Origin: a virus
IMG/VR virus record: IMGVR_UViG_3300003322_000275
Span: 1 to 47,011 of that record
Length of the DNA stretch: 47,011 nt
Strand: one strand, 5' to 3'
Shown: positions 13,799 through 21,288 of the stretch, piece by piece
Position numbering within the stretch: the stretch's first letter is position 1
Layout: each line of letters starts with the position of its first letter
Program-made: the position numbers and the translations under genes
The notes under the pieces: generated by a model
What the model was told of the DNA's origin: nothing
Seen by the model: only the letters and a program-made list of their open reading frames with translations
Database searches by the model: none

Positions 13799-14231
13799 AC
13801 CAGTTGAAGGGACCGTCAAACCGATCGTGCGTACAGCAAAATCCGTAATTGAGGGTGCGACTGTTGGCGGGGGCGCGCTCGTCAAGAGCGTCATATGCTA
13901 CGCATACTGCGCGATTGACGGCACGCTCTTGTCGAAACATGCCGGTTTGTGGGCGCGCAATGGGCTAAAATGTCCAAAGTGCGGGCATACGACGTGGTAT
14001 ATCAAACGCGAATGGCGCGGTATTCCGCTCGTTGACGAGTCTACATTCGACATCACGCAGTACGTGCAGCCGCCAAAAGTCGAGTCAACAGCGCCGGTTA
14101 GTAGCGAAGCGCTGGTACAGCGGGCACCGGAACTGGATTTTCAGAAGAGTCTACTTGCGCGGTTGACGCGCATTGCACGCGCGTTGGAGCGCCTTGCGGA
14201 TGCGTGGGACGGAAGGCGCGAATCAATCTAA
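13791..14231 (+). CDS. Zinc-ribbon protein of unknown function
   Basis: A 146-residue protein. Four cysteines in two pairs (CYAYCAIDG and LKCPKCGHTTWYI, about residues 42-69) make a zinc ribbon. The N-terminus is rich in glycine and valine, and the C-terminal 35 residues form a basic amphipathic helix (LLARLTRIARALERLADAW). It overlaps the ATPase gene by eight bases, which ties it to the recombination module. A role in binding single-stranded DNA or a partner protein is plausible but not shown. Confidence 0.65.
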   Translation: MGKPVEGTVKPIVRTAKSVIEGATVGGGALVKSVICYAYCAIDGTLLSKHAGLWARNGLKCPKCGHTTWYIKREWRGIPLVDESTFDITQYVQPPKVESTAPVSSEALVQRAPELDFQKSLLARLTRIARALERLADAWDGRRESI

Positions 14232-14281
14232 GGCTTTCTTTTCGTACGACATAATTATTTTAGTGCAATGGAGGATCAACC

Positions 14282-14713
14282 ATGACTCAGCCGTTTGTGT
14301 TCGACAGCAGCAAGGCCAGCGCCCCGGCGATCGATGCCGGGCCGGTGGAAATGACGATCAAGCGCGCGACATTCAAGCGCGCCGACAATAGCACGATGTA
14401 TATCAATCTGCTGTGGGAGGATGTTGACGGGCGATCGCTGTGGAATAAATTATTCTTTACGGAAAAATCGATTAAGCGCGTGGTTGCGTTTTTGGAGGCG
14501 ATTGGGCGTCCTGGTGAGCTTGACGGTGAGACGATCGATGAGTCGTTTCTGACTAAGTGGGCTGAAACGTTGTTGGGTGAATCGGCAACACTGGACATCG
14601 AATTGAAGTGGTCCGACTACAGTAAGGCAGCCGAGCCAAATGTTAAGTGGTATCGCCCGCTAAATGCGACCAACAGTGCGAATGATCTGCTTGATCTGGA
14701 CGGCGATCTGTAG
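14282..14713 (+). CDS. DUF669-like putative single-stranded DNA-binding protein
   Basis: A 143-residue beta-rich protein. The central part (VEMTIKRATFKRADNSTMYI followed by NLLWEDVDGRSLWNKLFF) resembles phage DUF669 proteins with an OB-like fold. It ends in a short acidic tail (NDLLDLDGDL), as SSB proteins use to dock partners. GGAGGATCAACC before the ATG is a strong ribosome site. It follows the nuclease-ATPase pair, which is where phages commonly keep their SSB. Family assignment is by pattern only. Confidence 0.6.
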   Translation: MTQPFVFDSSKASAPAIDAGPVEMTIKRATFKRADNSTMYINLLWEDVDGRSLWNKLFFTEKSIKRVVAFLEAIGRPGELDGETIDESFLTKWAETLLGESATLDIELKWSDYSKAAEPNVKWYRPLNATNSANDLLDLDGDL

Positions 14714-14715
14714 CG

Positions 14716-15096
14716 ATGAATCGATTTGTTGCAAGCGTCGCAATCACGTATGCGATCTATCTACTGGTGACGCGGATCGTATTTGATCCGCAGATTGATA
14801 CGGGTTGGGCGCTTGCAGCAAGTATGATCTATTGGTACGTTCGATTACGCAAGATACAGGGCCGATATAATCGTATAAAGCGACTCAAGCGCAACGGTGG
14901 AAAGCACACGGACTTGGAGTGGTATCGATTATGCGCGCGGTATCACTGGCGCTGTGCCAAATGTCAAGCGCATACGAAACTCACAAGAGATCATATTATC
15001 CCCGTCTCCAAAGGTGGGACGGATGATATATCGAATCTACAACCATTGTGCCAATCGTGTAACAGTTCTAAGGGTAAAAAGATCATAAGGTACTGA
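14716..15096 (+). CDS. Membrane-anchored HNH endonuclease
   Basis: A 126-residue protein with two parts. Residues 5-22 (VASVAITYAIYLLVTRIV) and 29-42 (GWALAASMIYWYV) are two hydrophobic helices. Residues 70-126 are a full HNH nuclease: CAKCQAHTKL, TRDHIIPVSKGGTDDISNLQ, LCQSCNSSKGKK. The two helices should place the nuclease on the inner face of the cytoplasmic membrane. This combination is unusual for phages. It starts two bases after the SSB-like gene and two bases before the next membrane-protein gene. Confidence 0.8.
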   Translation: MNRFVASVAITYAIYLLVTRIVFDPQIDTGWALAASMIYWYVRLRKIQGRYNRIKRLKRNGGKHTDLEWYRLCARYHWRCAKCQAHTKLTRDHIIPVSKGGTDDISNLQPLCQSCNSSKGKKIIRY

Positions 15097-15097
15097 T

Positions 15098-15778
15098 ATG
15101 CGCGAGTTTTTCAAGAAATTTTACCGAATCGCAATTTACACACCGTATCTTGGTGCAAAAGCATGGTTGTCGCTCTTTTTACTCACGACCGCGACGACGT
15201 ATGCGAGCGCGCAATTTTCGGGCCAACATGCGATTTTTCCATGGTTAGTTGCCTGGATGCTCGCTGTGGGTATCGAGTGGACGTATCTGAGTGGGTTGTA
15301 TTATGCCGATCGTACGAAGTCGAATTGGTACGTGTGGCCGATGATTGGCGTTGGCGCGCTCACAAGCGGGTTGTATGCGGTGCTTTACATTCTTGGCGTG
15401 TACAGCATTATTCCACAGCGCCCGCAAGGTTGGATCGCGCTGATGCTGGCGCTTGCACACGTTGTGCCGCTGATTCTCTTACTCTTTTGCTATACGCTGG
15501 TAAAGCGCCAGTATGCTAAAGAGCAGATCGCACATAATGAGTTTTTGGCTGAGCTAGATCGTGCTGAACGCATACGTCAAGACCAGCGTGCGACCCTTCG
15601 GCTGGAGTTGGAGCGGGCGAAAGTTGACATTGCAATCCAAGCCGCGCGGGCGAAAGTCGCAAAGGTGTCAAGCAATTCGGCGCATAGGGTGTGCCCAAAC
15701 TGCGGGATTCCGCTTGATCCACATCGTTACGCAGCAGCAAAAAAATATGGCTCCTGTAAGGCATGTAATCCACGCTAG
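15098..15778 (+). CDS. Four-helix membrane protein with coiled coil and zinc ribbon
   Basis: A 226-residue protein. About four transmembrane helices fill residues 22-135 (for example AWLSLFLLTTATTYASA; WLVAWMLAVGIEWTYL; GALTSGLYAVLYILGVY; IALMLALAHVVPLILLLFCY). A charged helical segment (about 140-195, RAERIRQDQRATLRLELERA) follows, then a C-terminal zinc ribbon CPNCG...CKAC. The order suggests a membrane sensor or anchor with a cytoplasmic adaptor. No family is recognised. Its neighbours are the membrane HNH and two more proteins, one of them also membrane bound. Confidence 0.75.
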   Translation: MREFFKKFYRIAIYTPYLGAKAWLSLFLLTTATTYASAQFSGQHAIFPWLVAWMLAVGIEWTYLSGLYYADRTKSNWYVWPMIGVGALTSGLYAVLYILGVYSIIPQRPQGWIALMLALAHVVPLILLLFCYTLVKRQYAKEQIAHNEFLAELDRAERIRQDQRATLRLELERAKVDIAIQAARAKVAKVSSNSAHRVCPNCGIPLDPHRYAAAKKYGSCKACNPR

Positions 15779-15981
15779 GTGGATACATTTTTACACGTTT
15801 TTTCATTGTGGATGTTGTGGAAAACGTAAAAAGTTAAAATCGCCTTAATCTGTTTGGCAACTGTTTGCACCCTATCCGGCACGCGATCCAAACTGTTTGA
15901 GCGGGACAGTGAGCAGGACAGTGCCGCAAAAAAGTTTTACACGCGCGTCTTACACGGTTTCCACCGAGAAAGGCTTTACAC
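15779..15981. other. Non-coding gap with DnaA-box-like words
   Basis: About 200 bases without a gene. It is AT-rich near 15790-15845 and contains TGTGGATGT and TGTGGAAAA, which resemble DnaA boxes, a repeated GGACAGTG (15902-15923) and several TTACACG words. It could be a regulatory leader or a secondary replication site. No hairpin terminator or consensus promoter was seen. Confidence 0.35.
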
Positions 15982-16269
15982 ATGCAAGACAATACCGCAG
16001 AGTTTCGATCGATGTTAGACGGTATTGCGCAGCAGGTCGTTGATCGTGCGCAAGAGATGATCCGTCAGGGCATGCGCATTAACGCAGCGTTTAAAATGGC
16101 CATCGCGTGGGAGCTTGAAGTACAGATGAAAGCCGTTATGACGACGACAAGCGCGGATCGTGTTTTCATGCGTACTACACTCACCGCACTATCAACCGCG
16201 ATTCGCATGCGTGATGATACGCAACTTTATCAGATATGTACGGCGATCGAATCATATATTAAACCCTAA
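15982..16269 (+). CDS. Small helical protein of unknown function
   Basis: A 95-residue, nearly all-helical protein (MLDGIAQQVVDRAQEMIRQG; AAFKMAIAWELEVQMKAVM; LTALSTAIRMRDDTQLYQIC). GAGAAAGG precedes the ATG. It has no cysteine cluster or membrane segment. It sits inside the membrane-protein cluster and may be a soluble partner of its neighbours. I do not recognise a family. Confidence 0.65.
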   Translation: MQDNTAEFRSMLDGIAQQVVDRAQEMIRQGMRINAAFKMAIAWELEVQMKAVMTTTSADRVFMRTTLTALSTAIRMRDDTQLYQICTAIESYIKP

Positions 16270-16300
16270 TCTCTATATCGCCCGCTAGAAACGATCACAC

Positions 16301-17020
16301 GTGTTTGAACGACGTTTGACAGATATTACACGACCAGCCCACGGTCCAATGGACCTGAATGCTGGTCGTCCAAACGCGAAAGATGCCTTGTATGCGTCTG
16401 GATTTACGCTGCTGAACCTTGTCGTTGCATCGATCGGCGCGCTTATTTTCGTATGGGCGCTGCCGAAGGATGCGTTTGCCACATGGTCTGCGGTGCGTGT
16501 GGTTGGGTGCGCGTTCGGTGGGATGGTTGTGTTTTTTGGTATGGGCTTTGCATGGCACATGGGGCGCATTACAACGCAGGAATGGCGCGACTATCAGGGC
16601 CGTAAAAGCGAGTGGCATACGGTACAAATTGCCATGTATCAGCGCGCAAACGGTTTAGAACACATTCGCGAATACTCTGAACACGAACTGCGACCTGATC
16701 TCGCACGTGATGTACTCGCATTAGGGCTTGCGTTGCACTATCGCTACGCAAGCGGTGTGCAACGGCGCGATCTCCACAGCGTACGCAGTTTGGAAGAGTC
16801 GATTTATATTGACGCGGGAAATCGCGCGATCTTGATCGGTAAGCTCGCAGGAACGTCACCAGAGAAGGCGAGCGCGCTGTTTGCCAAACTTGGTTGGGTA
16901 CGTAATCGAAGGCCGGGCCATGCTGGTGATTGGGTTCCGCAGAGCTTTGAGGATGTGATCGATCTTTTCGCGCGAAATTGGTCTAAAGTCGATAGGATTC
17001 AAAATGATCAAGAAAGTTAA
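16301..17020 (+). CDS. Two-helix membrane protein with a cytoplasmic C-terminal domain
   Basis: A 239-residue protein. Two transmembrane helices lie at about 33-53 (FTLLNLVVASIGALIFVWAL) and 63-87 (AVRVVGCAFGGMVVFFGMGF). The rest is cytoplasmic. Its last 70 residues (EESIYIDAGNRAILIGKLAG...WVRNRRPGHAG) look like a helical, possibly winged, DNA-binding region. The frame opens with GTG at 16301; ATG at 16349 is an alternative start, and neither has a strong ribosome site. The following gene overlaps its end. Membrane plus nucleic-acid-like domain is a repeated theme in this cluster. Confidence 0.65.
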   Translation: MFERRLTDITRPAHGPMDLNAGRPNAKDALYASGFTLLNLVVASIGALIFVWALPKDAFATWSAVRVVGCAFGGMVVFFGMGFAWHMGRITTQEWRDYQGRKSEWHTVQIAMYQRANGLEHIREYSEHELRPDLARDVLALGLALHYRYASGVQRRDLHSVRSLEESIYIDAGNRAILIGKLAGTSPEKASALFAKLGWVRNRRPGHAGDWVPQSFEDVIDLFARNWSKVDRIQNDQES

Positions 17021-17417
17021 TCTCGATCAAGCCGGACTCGGTATGTTCTTAGGATCAACCGAAGAACATATTATGCGCGCATTGTGGGCTGGTCCAAAAA
17101 CGTTGCAAGAAATCCACATGTGGATTATCAAGCATCGCAATCCACAGCAGGGTTATAGCGCTGTGAATACGGTGTTAGCGCGTCTGATCGAAAAAGAATA
17201 CGTATCGAAACATACCGATCTTGGGCAACATGCCGTCTACAAAGCAGACACGCTAGGCGAAAAGGATTTTGTATTACAATGCTTGCGGCATGTGTGCTTG
17301 TGTCTTGATATATGGTATCCGCATGTGTTTGCATGTGCATATGATATTGTATTTAACGAGTGTAATCAAGCTGCTGATTCGATTCCGCGCTTTATCCCAC
17401 CGCGAGAGGATGTATGA
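17004..17417 (+). CDS. BlaI/MecI-like winged-helix regulator
   Basis: A 137-residue protein. Residues 18-75 match the BlaI/MecI winged helix: STEEHIMRALWAGPKTLQEI, GYSAVNTVLARLIEKEYVSK, then a wing GQHAVYKAD. In bacteria such proteins repress operons as dimers and are removed by proteolysis. The C-terminal third has five cysteines and is not the usual dimer domain. It overlaps the membrane-protein gene before it and the methyltransferase after it, so it probably controls this cluster or binds the GATC-rich sites of the genome. Confidence 0.75.
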   Translation: MIKKVNLDQAGLGMFLGSTEEHIMRALWAGPKTLQEIHMWIIKHRNPQQGYSAVNTVLARLIEKEYVSKHTDLGQHAVYKADTLGEKDFVLQCLRHVCLCLDIWYPHVFACAYDIVFNECNQAADSIPRFIPPREDV

Positions 17418-18199
17418 AACTCACGATCATACATGGCGATTGCGTTGAAAAGACACGATCGATCGCGGATAACTCGATTGACGTGATCTTTAATGATCCG
17501 CCGTATGGCACCGGAAACAGATCGAACAAAACACCCGATTACGATCAATCCGAGTACATGGCAACACGCAACTGGCAGAACTTCTTTGCCGATTGGGATG
17601 CACCAGTTGATCCCATCTTTACTGAACTGTGGCTACGTGAAGCATGGCGCGTGCTTAAACCGCAAGGATCGATCTGGATTTGTGGAACGTTTCACAACAT
17701 ACCAGATGTTGCACTGATCGCACGGAGTATCGGTTTGTTTACGATCCAGTGGGTAGTGTGGTGTATACCCAATTCGTTTCCACATCTTGCTGGACAAAAG
17801 ATGGCAAACGCCAATCAAACGCTCATATGGGCGCGCAAATGTAAAAAACAGCGCCATGTGTATATGTACGAACGCGCGAAAGTATGGAACGGTGGCAAAA
17901 ATCTACGTGACTATTGGGAGATCAACAACGACGGATCGGTGTGCAACGAGTTACCATTCTTGCGGGATTTTCCTGCGAAAAAACCGCGTAAGCTGATCGC
18001 ACGTGCGCTAGACATCAGTTTGCCCGATGATCGGCCTACGCACGTGCTGGATATGTTCGCAGGATCAGGTACAACCGGGGACGTATGCCGATCAATCAAT
18101 CGGTGGATACCCCAGTCGCGTCAACATCCAATCAATTGCACGCTGATCGAAAAAGATCGATCCAACATCGATCGCTTTATCATACCGAGGTTTAAGTAA
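17414..18199 (+). CDS. N4/N6 DNA methyltransferase (beta class)
   Basis: A 261-residue enzyme. The catalytic DPPYGTG (residues 28-34) comes first and the AdoMet-binding FAGSGTT (about 220) last, the order of beta-class enzymes such as CcrM. Between them LREAWRVLKPQGSIWICGTF is a classic motif. Target recognition would lie around residues 130-190. The sequence does not reveal the site, but the remarkable surplus of GATC words in this genome makes an adenine methylase acting on GATC or a related site a sensible test. It starts inside the regulator gene and ends on the polymerase start. Confidence 0.9.
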   Translation: MKLTIIHGDCVEKTRSIADNSIDVIFNDPPYGTGNRSNKTPDYDQSEYMATRNWQNFFADWDAPVDPIFTELWLREAWRVLKPQGSIWICGTFHNIPDVALIARSIGLFTIQWVVWCIPNSFPHLAGQKMANANQTLIWARKCKKQRHVYMYERAKVWNGGKNLRDYWEINNDGSVCNELPFLRDFPAKKPRKLIARALDISLPDDRPTHVLDMFAGSGTTGDVCRSINRWIPQSRQHPINCTLIEKDRSNIDRFIIPRFK

Positions 18200-20790
18200 T
18201 GCAACCTAAAGCGCCGGGTGCGGATTGCGCCAACTGTCCACTGCGATCACAGCCGTGTGTCCCGTCGTCCAAGCCAGATGGCCTGATCCGCTTTGCCGTA
18301 GTTGGGGAGGCGCCGGGTGCGGAAGAGGTTTCAGCCGGAGTATCGTTTGTCGGCCAGTCCGGTAAGCTGCTTCGCAAGGCGATCGAATACGTGGGCTTGA
18401 ATCCTGATCAGGGTTTTTACTCTAACGCGGTTTTGTGTCGCCCCCCCGGCAACAAGATCGATCAGTATCCGCAAGCCGTTCAGGCGTGCTCAGAACGTCT
18501 CAGACGCGAGATTACGGACGTGCCTAATGTTCCGGTCGTTTTGGCCGGAGCAACCGCGCTACGGGCAGCACAGCGCGTTCTGGGGGCATCCGGCGATCCA
18601 TCTATCATGCGCGCTGCTGGACACTGGATTGACACGCCCGATCGGAGCTTTCTCCCCATCTTGCACCCTGCGTTCGTGCTACGCTCACCCGACTACATCG
18701 GCCCGTTTCTCAACAGCTTGCACGCGCTCAACGTTGATCGCTCAAAAGATTGGCTTGCGACGAAATATGATGTACTCGATACCTATGAAGATGTGCTGCT
18801 TGTTACAAGCAATTTTAACCACAAAAAGCATGTTATCGCGTTTGACGTTGAAACAAGCGGCTTAAACTGGTATACAACACATGATACCGATCGGGCGCGT
18901 TTGCTGTGCTTTGCGTTCTCAGCATGGGATGAACATGCGATCGTCATTCCGGGTACATTGTTTGATGACCATCGCGTGTGCAAAGCAATCGAAGATATGC
19001 TAAGACAGTGTACGTCTGTTGCACATAACGGCAAATTTGATCTGAACGTGTTATCGCAGTACGGTATTCATGCCGATCTGAGCGATGATACCATGCTCAT
19101 GCACCACCAACTTGACGAGAATCCTGGTGGACACGGCTTAAAAACGCTCGCATCGATCTATCTTGGTGTACCCGATTACGAAGCGCAGTTGGTTGATAAA
19201 CACTTTCGTGGTGTTGATCGCGCAAAGCGTGACTACTCAACTATCCCGCGCGATAATCTCTACAAATACGTCGCAATCGACGTATGTACTACGCTGGCAT
19301 TGCATCGCGTGTTCAAATCGATGCTTGCAGATCAAAAACTTATTGAACCGTATACAATAGCGCGTGATGGATCGAACATGCTGCAACGCGCTGAACAGCG
19401 TGGCTTTTTGATCGATCGTGTGTATCTTGAAAGAGTACGGCTAATGATCGGTGCAAAGTTACGTGATGCGGAATACATGGTACAGGATGCCGCAAGTACC
19501 GTAGCACGCAAATATCTCGACAATGTACCAGTAACACAATGGACTCACATTCGTGGTATTGATTGGATCAAGACGATTGATCAATATCGCGCTGTATTGG
19601 AAAAGATCGCCAATGGGATCAATATCGCAAGCTGGCAACAAATGCAAGTCTTGTTTTATGACGTACTAGGACTCAAGCACGGTAAAAAACTCGGATATAA
19701 AACAAAACCGCGATCAACCAACGCAGAGGCGCTTGACAGCTTGCTTGAAGCCGCGCCAGATAATAAACTCGTGAGAACGCTCAAAGAGTTTCGCAAGATT
19801 GATAAAATTCGCTCAACCTATGTTGAGCCGATCTTGCGGCTGATTGATCGTGATGATCGCATGCACATTAACTTTAAGATACATGGTACGGAAACATACC
19901 GCCTAAGCGCCGCCGATTCGCAGCATGGCATTCCACGGCCAACCGACCAATACGGCCAGATGATTCGCGGCGCATACATCGCGACGCCCGGCTATAAGCT
20001 GGTGATGTGTGATTACTCGCAAGGCGAATTACGAGTCTTTGCCGCGCTGAGTGGTGAGCCGTTTTTGCTAGAGACGTTCGATCGTGAAGAGGACCCGCAC
20101 GGCAATCTGTGTCTTGCATTGTTTGGCGATCATCCACGCTTGCGTGGCATGACCGCAGCCGATTACGACAAGGCAACGGCTGAATGGCGTCTGCCGGAAA
20201 TCGAAGGATACACACTAAAAGATCAAAAAGCGTTGTGGAAACACTACCGCACGATCTCAAAAAACGTCATGTTCGGTGCTGGTGTGTATCTTGGTGGTGC
20301 ATCCGGTATCGCTGCGATGATCCCCGGCGGTCAAGTTACTGCACAGCAGCTAGAGCCGGTGATCAAACGTATGAAAGCAAGTATGCCGATCGCGGCGCAA
20401 TGGCAACAAAACCAATTCCGAATCGCGCGCGATCAGGGTTATGTCGAAAATCGTTTTGGGAATCGGCGGCGCTTTCCGTTCATCACATCCGAAACGCTTG
20501 ACGAAATACGCAAGGCAAGCGTCAACGCGCCTATCCAATCGAGTCTCTCACAGTTGACACTTTTAAGTGCGATTCTTTTTGATGATCTCTATCGCGATCG
20601 TGACTGGCATGTACTACACTTAGTACACGATCAGATCATTACAGAAGTACCAGACGCGCAAGCCGACTATGCGGCAGCGTGTCTACAGCAAGCAATGATT
20701 ACACTCGGTATGAGGTGGTTTCCAGAGGTTAAATGGAAAGCTGACATCGAAATTCAAGATCGATGGTATCAAGAAAGGCCAGAACTATGA
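18199..20790 (+). CDS. Uracil-DNA glycosylase / family A DNA polymerase fusion
   Basis: An 863-residue protein. Residues 1-180 are a family 4 uracil-DNA glycosylase: cysteines C10, C13, C80 and C97 for a 4Fe-4S cluster, GEAPGAEE (36-43) and HPAF (156-159). Residues 210-380 are the 3'-5' exonuclease (AFDVETSGL with D216/E218, HNGKFDLN, YVAIDVCTT). The polymerase follows: motif A DYSQGELR (D605 on), motif B KNVMFGAGVYLGG (about 688) and motif C VHDQ (about 809-812). Two departures are notable: isoleucine to glycine in motif A, and glutamate to glutamine in motif C (usually HDE). This is the main replicase. Fusion to a glycosylase domain is known from some phages such as SPO1. Confidence 0.93.
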   Translation: MQPKAPGADCANCPLRSQPCVPSSKPDGLIRFAVVGEAPGAEEVSAGVSFVGQSGKLLRKAIEYVGLNPDQGFYSNAVLCRPPGNKIDQYPQAVQACSERLRREITDVPNVPVVLAGATALRAAQRVLGASGDPSIMRAAGHWIDTPDRSFLPILHPAFVLRSPDYIGPFLNSLHALNVDRSKDWLATKYDVLDTYEDVLLVTSNFNHKKHVIAFDVETSGLNWYTTHDTDRARLLCFAFSAWDEHAIVIPGTLFDDHRVCKAIEDMLRQCTSVAHNGKFDLNVLSQYGIHADLSDDTMLMHHQLDENPGGHGLKTLASIYLGVPDYEAQLVDKHFRGVDRAKRDYSTIPRDNLYKYVAIDVCTTLALHRVFKSMLADQKLIEPYTIARDGSNMLQRAEQRGFLIDRVYLERVRLMIGAKLRDAEYMVQDAASTVARKYLDNVPVTQWTHIRGIDWIKTIDQYRAVLEKIANGINIASWQQMQVLFYDVLGLKHGKKLGYKTKPRSTNAEALDSLLEAAPDNKLVRTLKEFRKIDKIRSTYVEPILRLIDRDDRMHINFKIHGTETYRLSAADSQHGIPRPTDQYGQMIRGAYIATPGYKLVMCDYSQGELRVFAALSGEPFLLETFDREEDPHGNLCLALFGDHPRLRGMTAADYDKATAEWRLPEIEGYTLKDQKALWKHYRTISKNVMFGAGVYLGGASGIAAMIPGGQVTAQQLEPVIKRMKASMPIAAQWQQNQFRIARDQGYVENRFGNRRRFPFITSETLDEIRKASVNAPIQSSLSQLTLLSAILFDDLYRDRDWHVLHLVHDQIITEVPDAQADYAAACLQQAMITLGMRWFPEVKWKADIEIQDRWYQERPEL

Positions 20791-21116
20791 CTCGTCCAAC
20801 AATTGTGTGTCTTTGCGGATCGACTCGTTTTGGGGATGCGTTTCGTGAGGCAAATCTACAAGAGACGATCGACGGTAAGATCGTATTATCAATCGGTTGT
20901 GATCTCAAAAGCGATCACGAACTGTGGTCCGATTTGACTACTATCGAATTGACGCGATTAAAGGCGCAATTGGATGTATTGCACCTCCAAAAAATCGATC
21001 TCGCGGATGAGATACTTGTACTGAACATTGGCGGGTATATAGGCGAGTCAACTATGCGCGAAATTATCTACGCTGAACGGCACGGCAAATTAGTTCGGTA
21101 TCTTGAAGAAGGATGA
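20787..21116 (+). CDS. Nucleoside 2-deoxyribosyltransferase-like protein
   Basis: A 109-residue protein with the family pattern: CLCGSTRFGDAFREAN at the N-terminus, HLQKIDLADEILVLNIGGYI in the middle and GESTMREIIYAERHGKLVRY near the end. Family members cut or exchange the base of nucleosides, and several phages carry such a gene beside the polymerase to shape the nucleotide pool. Here a uracil glycosylase lies just upstream, so a pool-cleaning role fits. The start at 20787 overlaps the polymerase stop (ATGA). Confidence 0.8.
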   Translation: MTRPTIVCLCGSTRFGDAFREANLQETIDGKIVLSIGCDLKSDHELWSDLTTIELTRLKAQLDVLHLQKIDLADEILVLNIGGYIGESTMREIIYAERHGKLVRYLEEG

Positions 21117-21126
21117 GGTAAAAGAC

Positions 21127-21288
21127 GTGACAAGCAATTGGACGATCGTTGGCCTTGTTATCGCCGCGATCTTGCTTGCATTGTTCGTGTTGTGTGTTAT
21201 TGTCACGTTGTATGTTTTGATCACTGATTTACGCGCAATCCACCGCTGGATGCGATCACGTGACGAACGCAACGATGACTCATGCTAA
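21127..21288 (+). CDS. Small single-pass membrane protein
   Basis: A 53-residue protein. Residues 6-33 are a strong transmembrane helix (TIVGLVIAAILLALFVLCVI followed by VTLYVLI), and a basic/acidic tail ends in cysteine. I use the GTG at 21127 with GATGAGG upstream, since the earlier TTG lies inside the previous gene. It is the last plus-strand gene. Its end overlaps the last minus-strand tail gene by nine bases, marking where the two arms collide. Confidence 0.65.
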   Translation: MTSNWTIVGLVIAAILLALFVLCVIVTLYVLITDLRAIHRWMRSRDERNDDSC

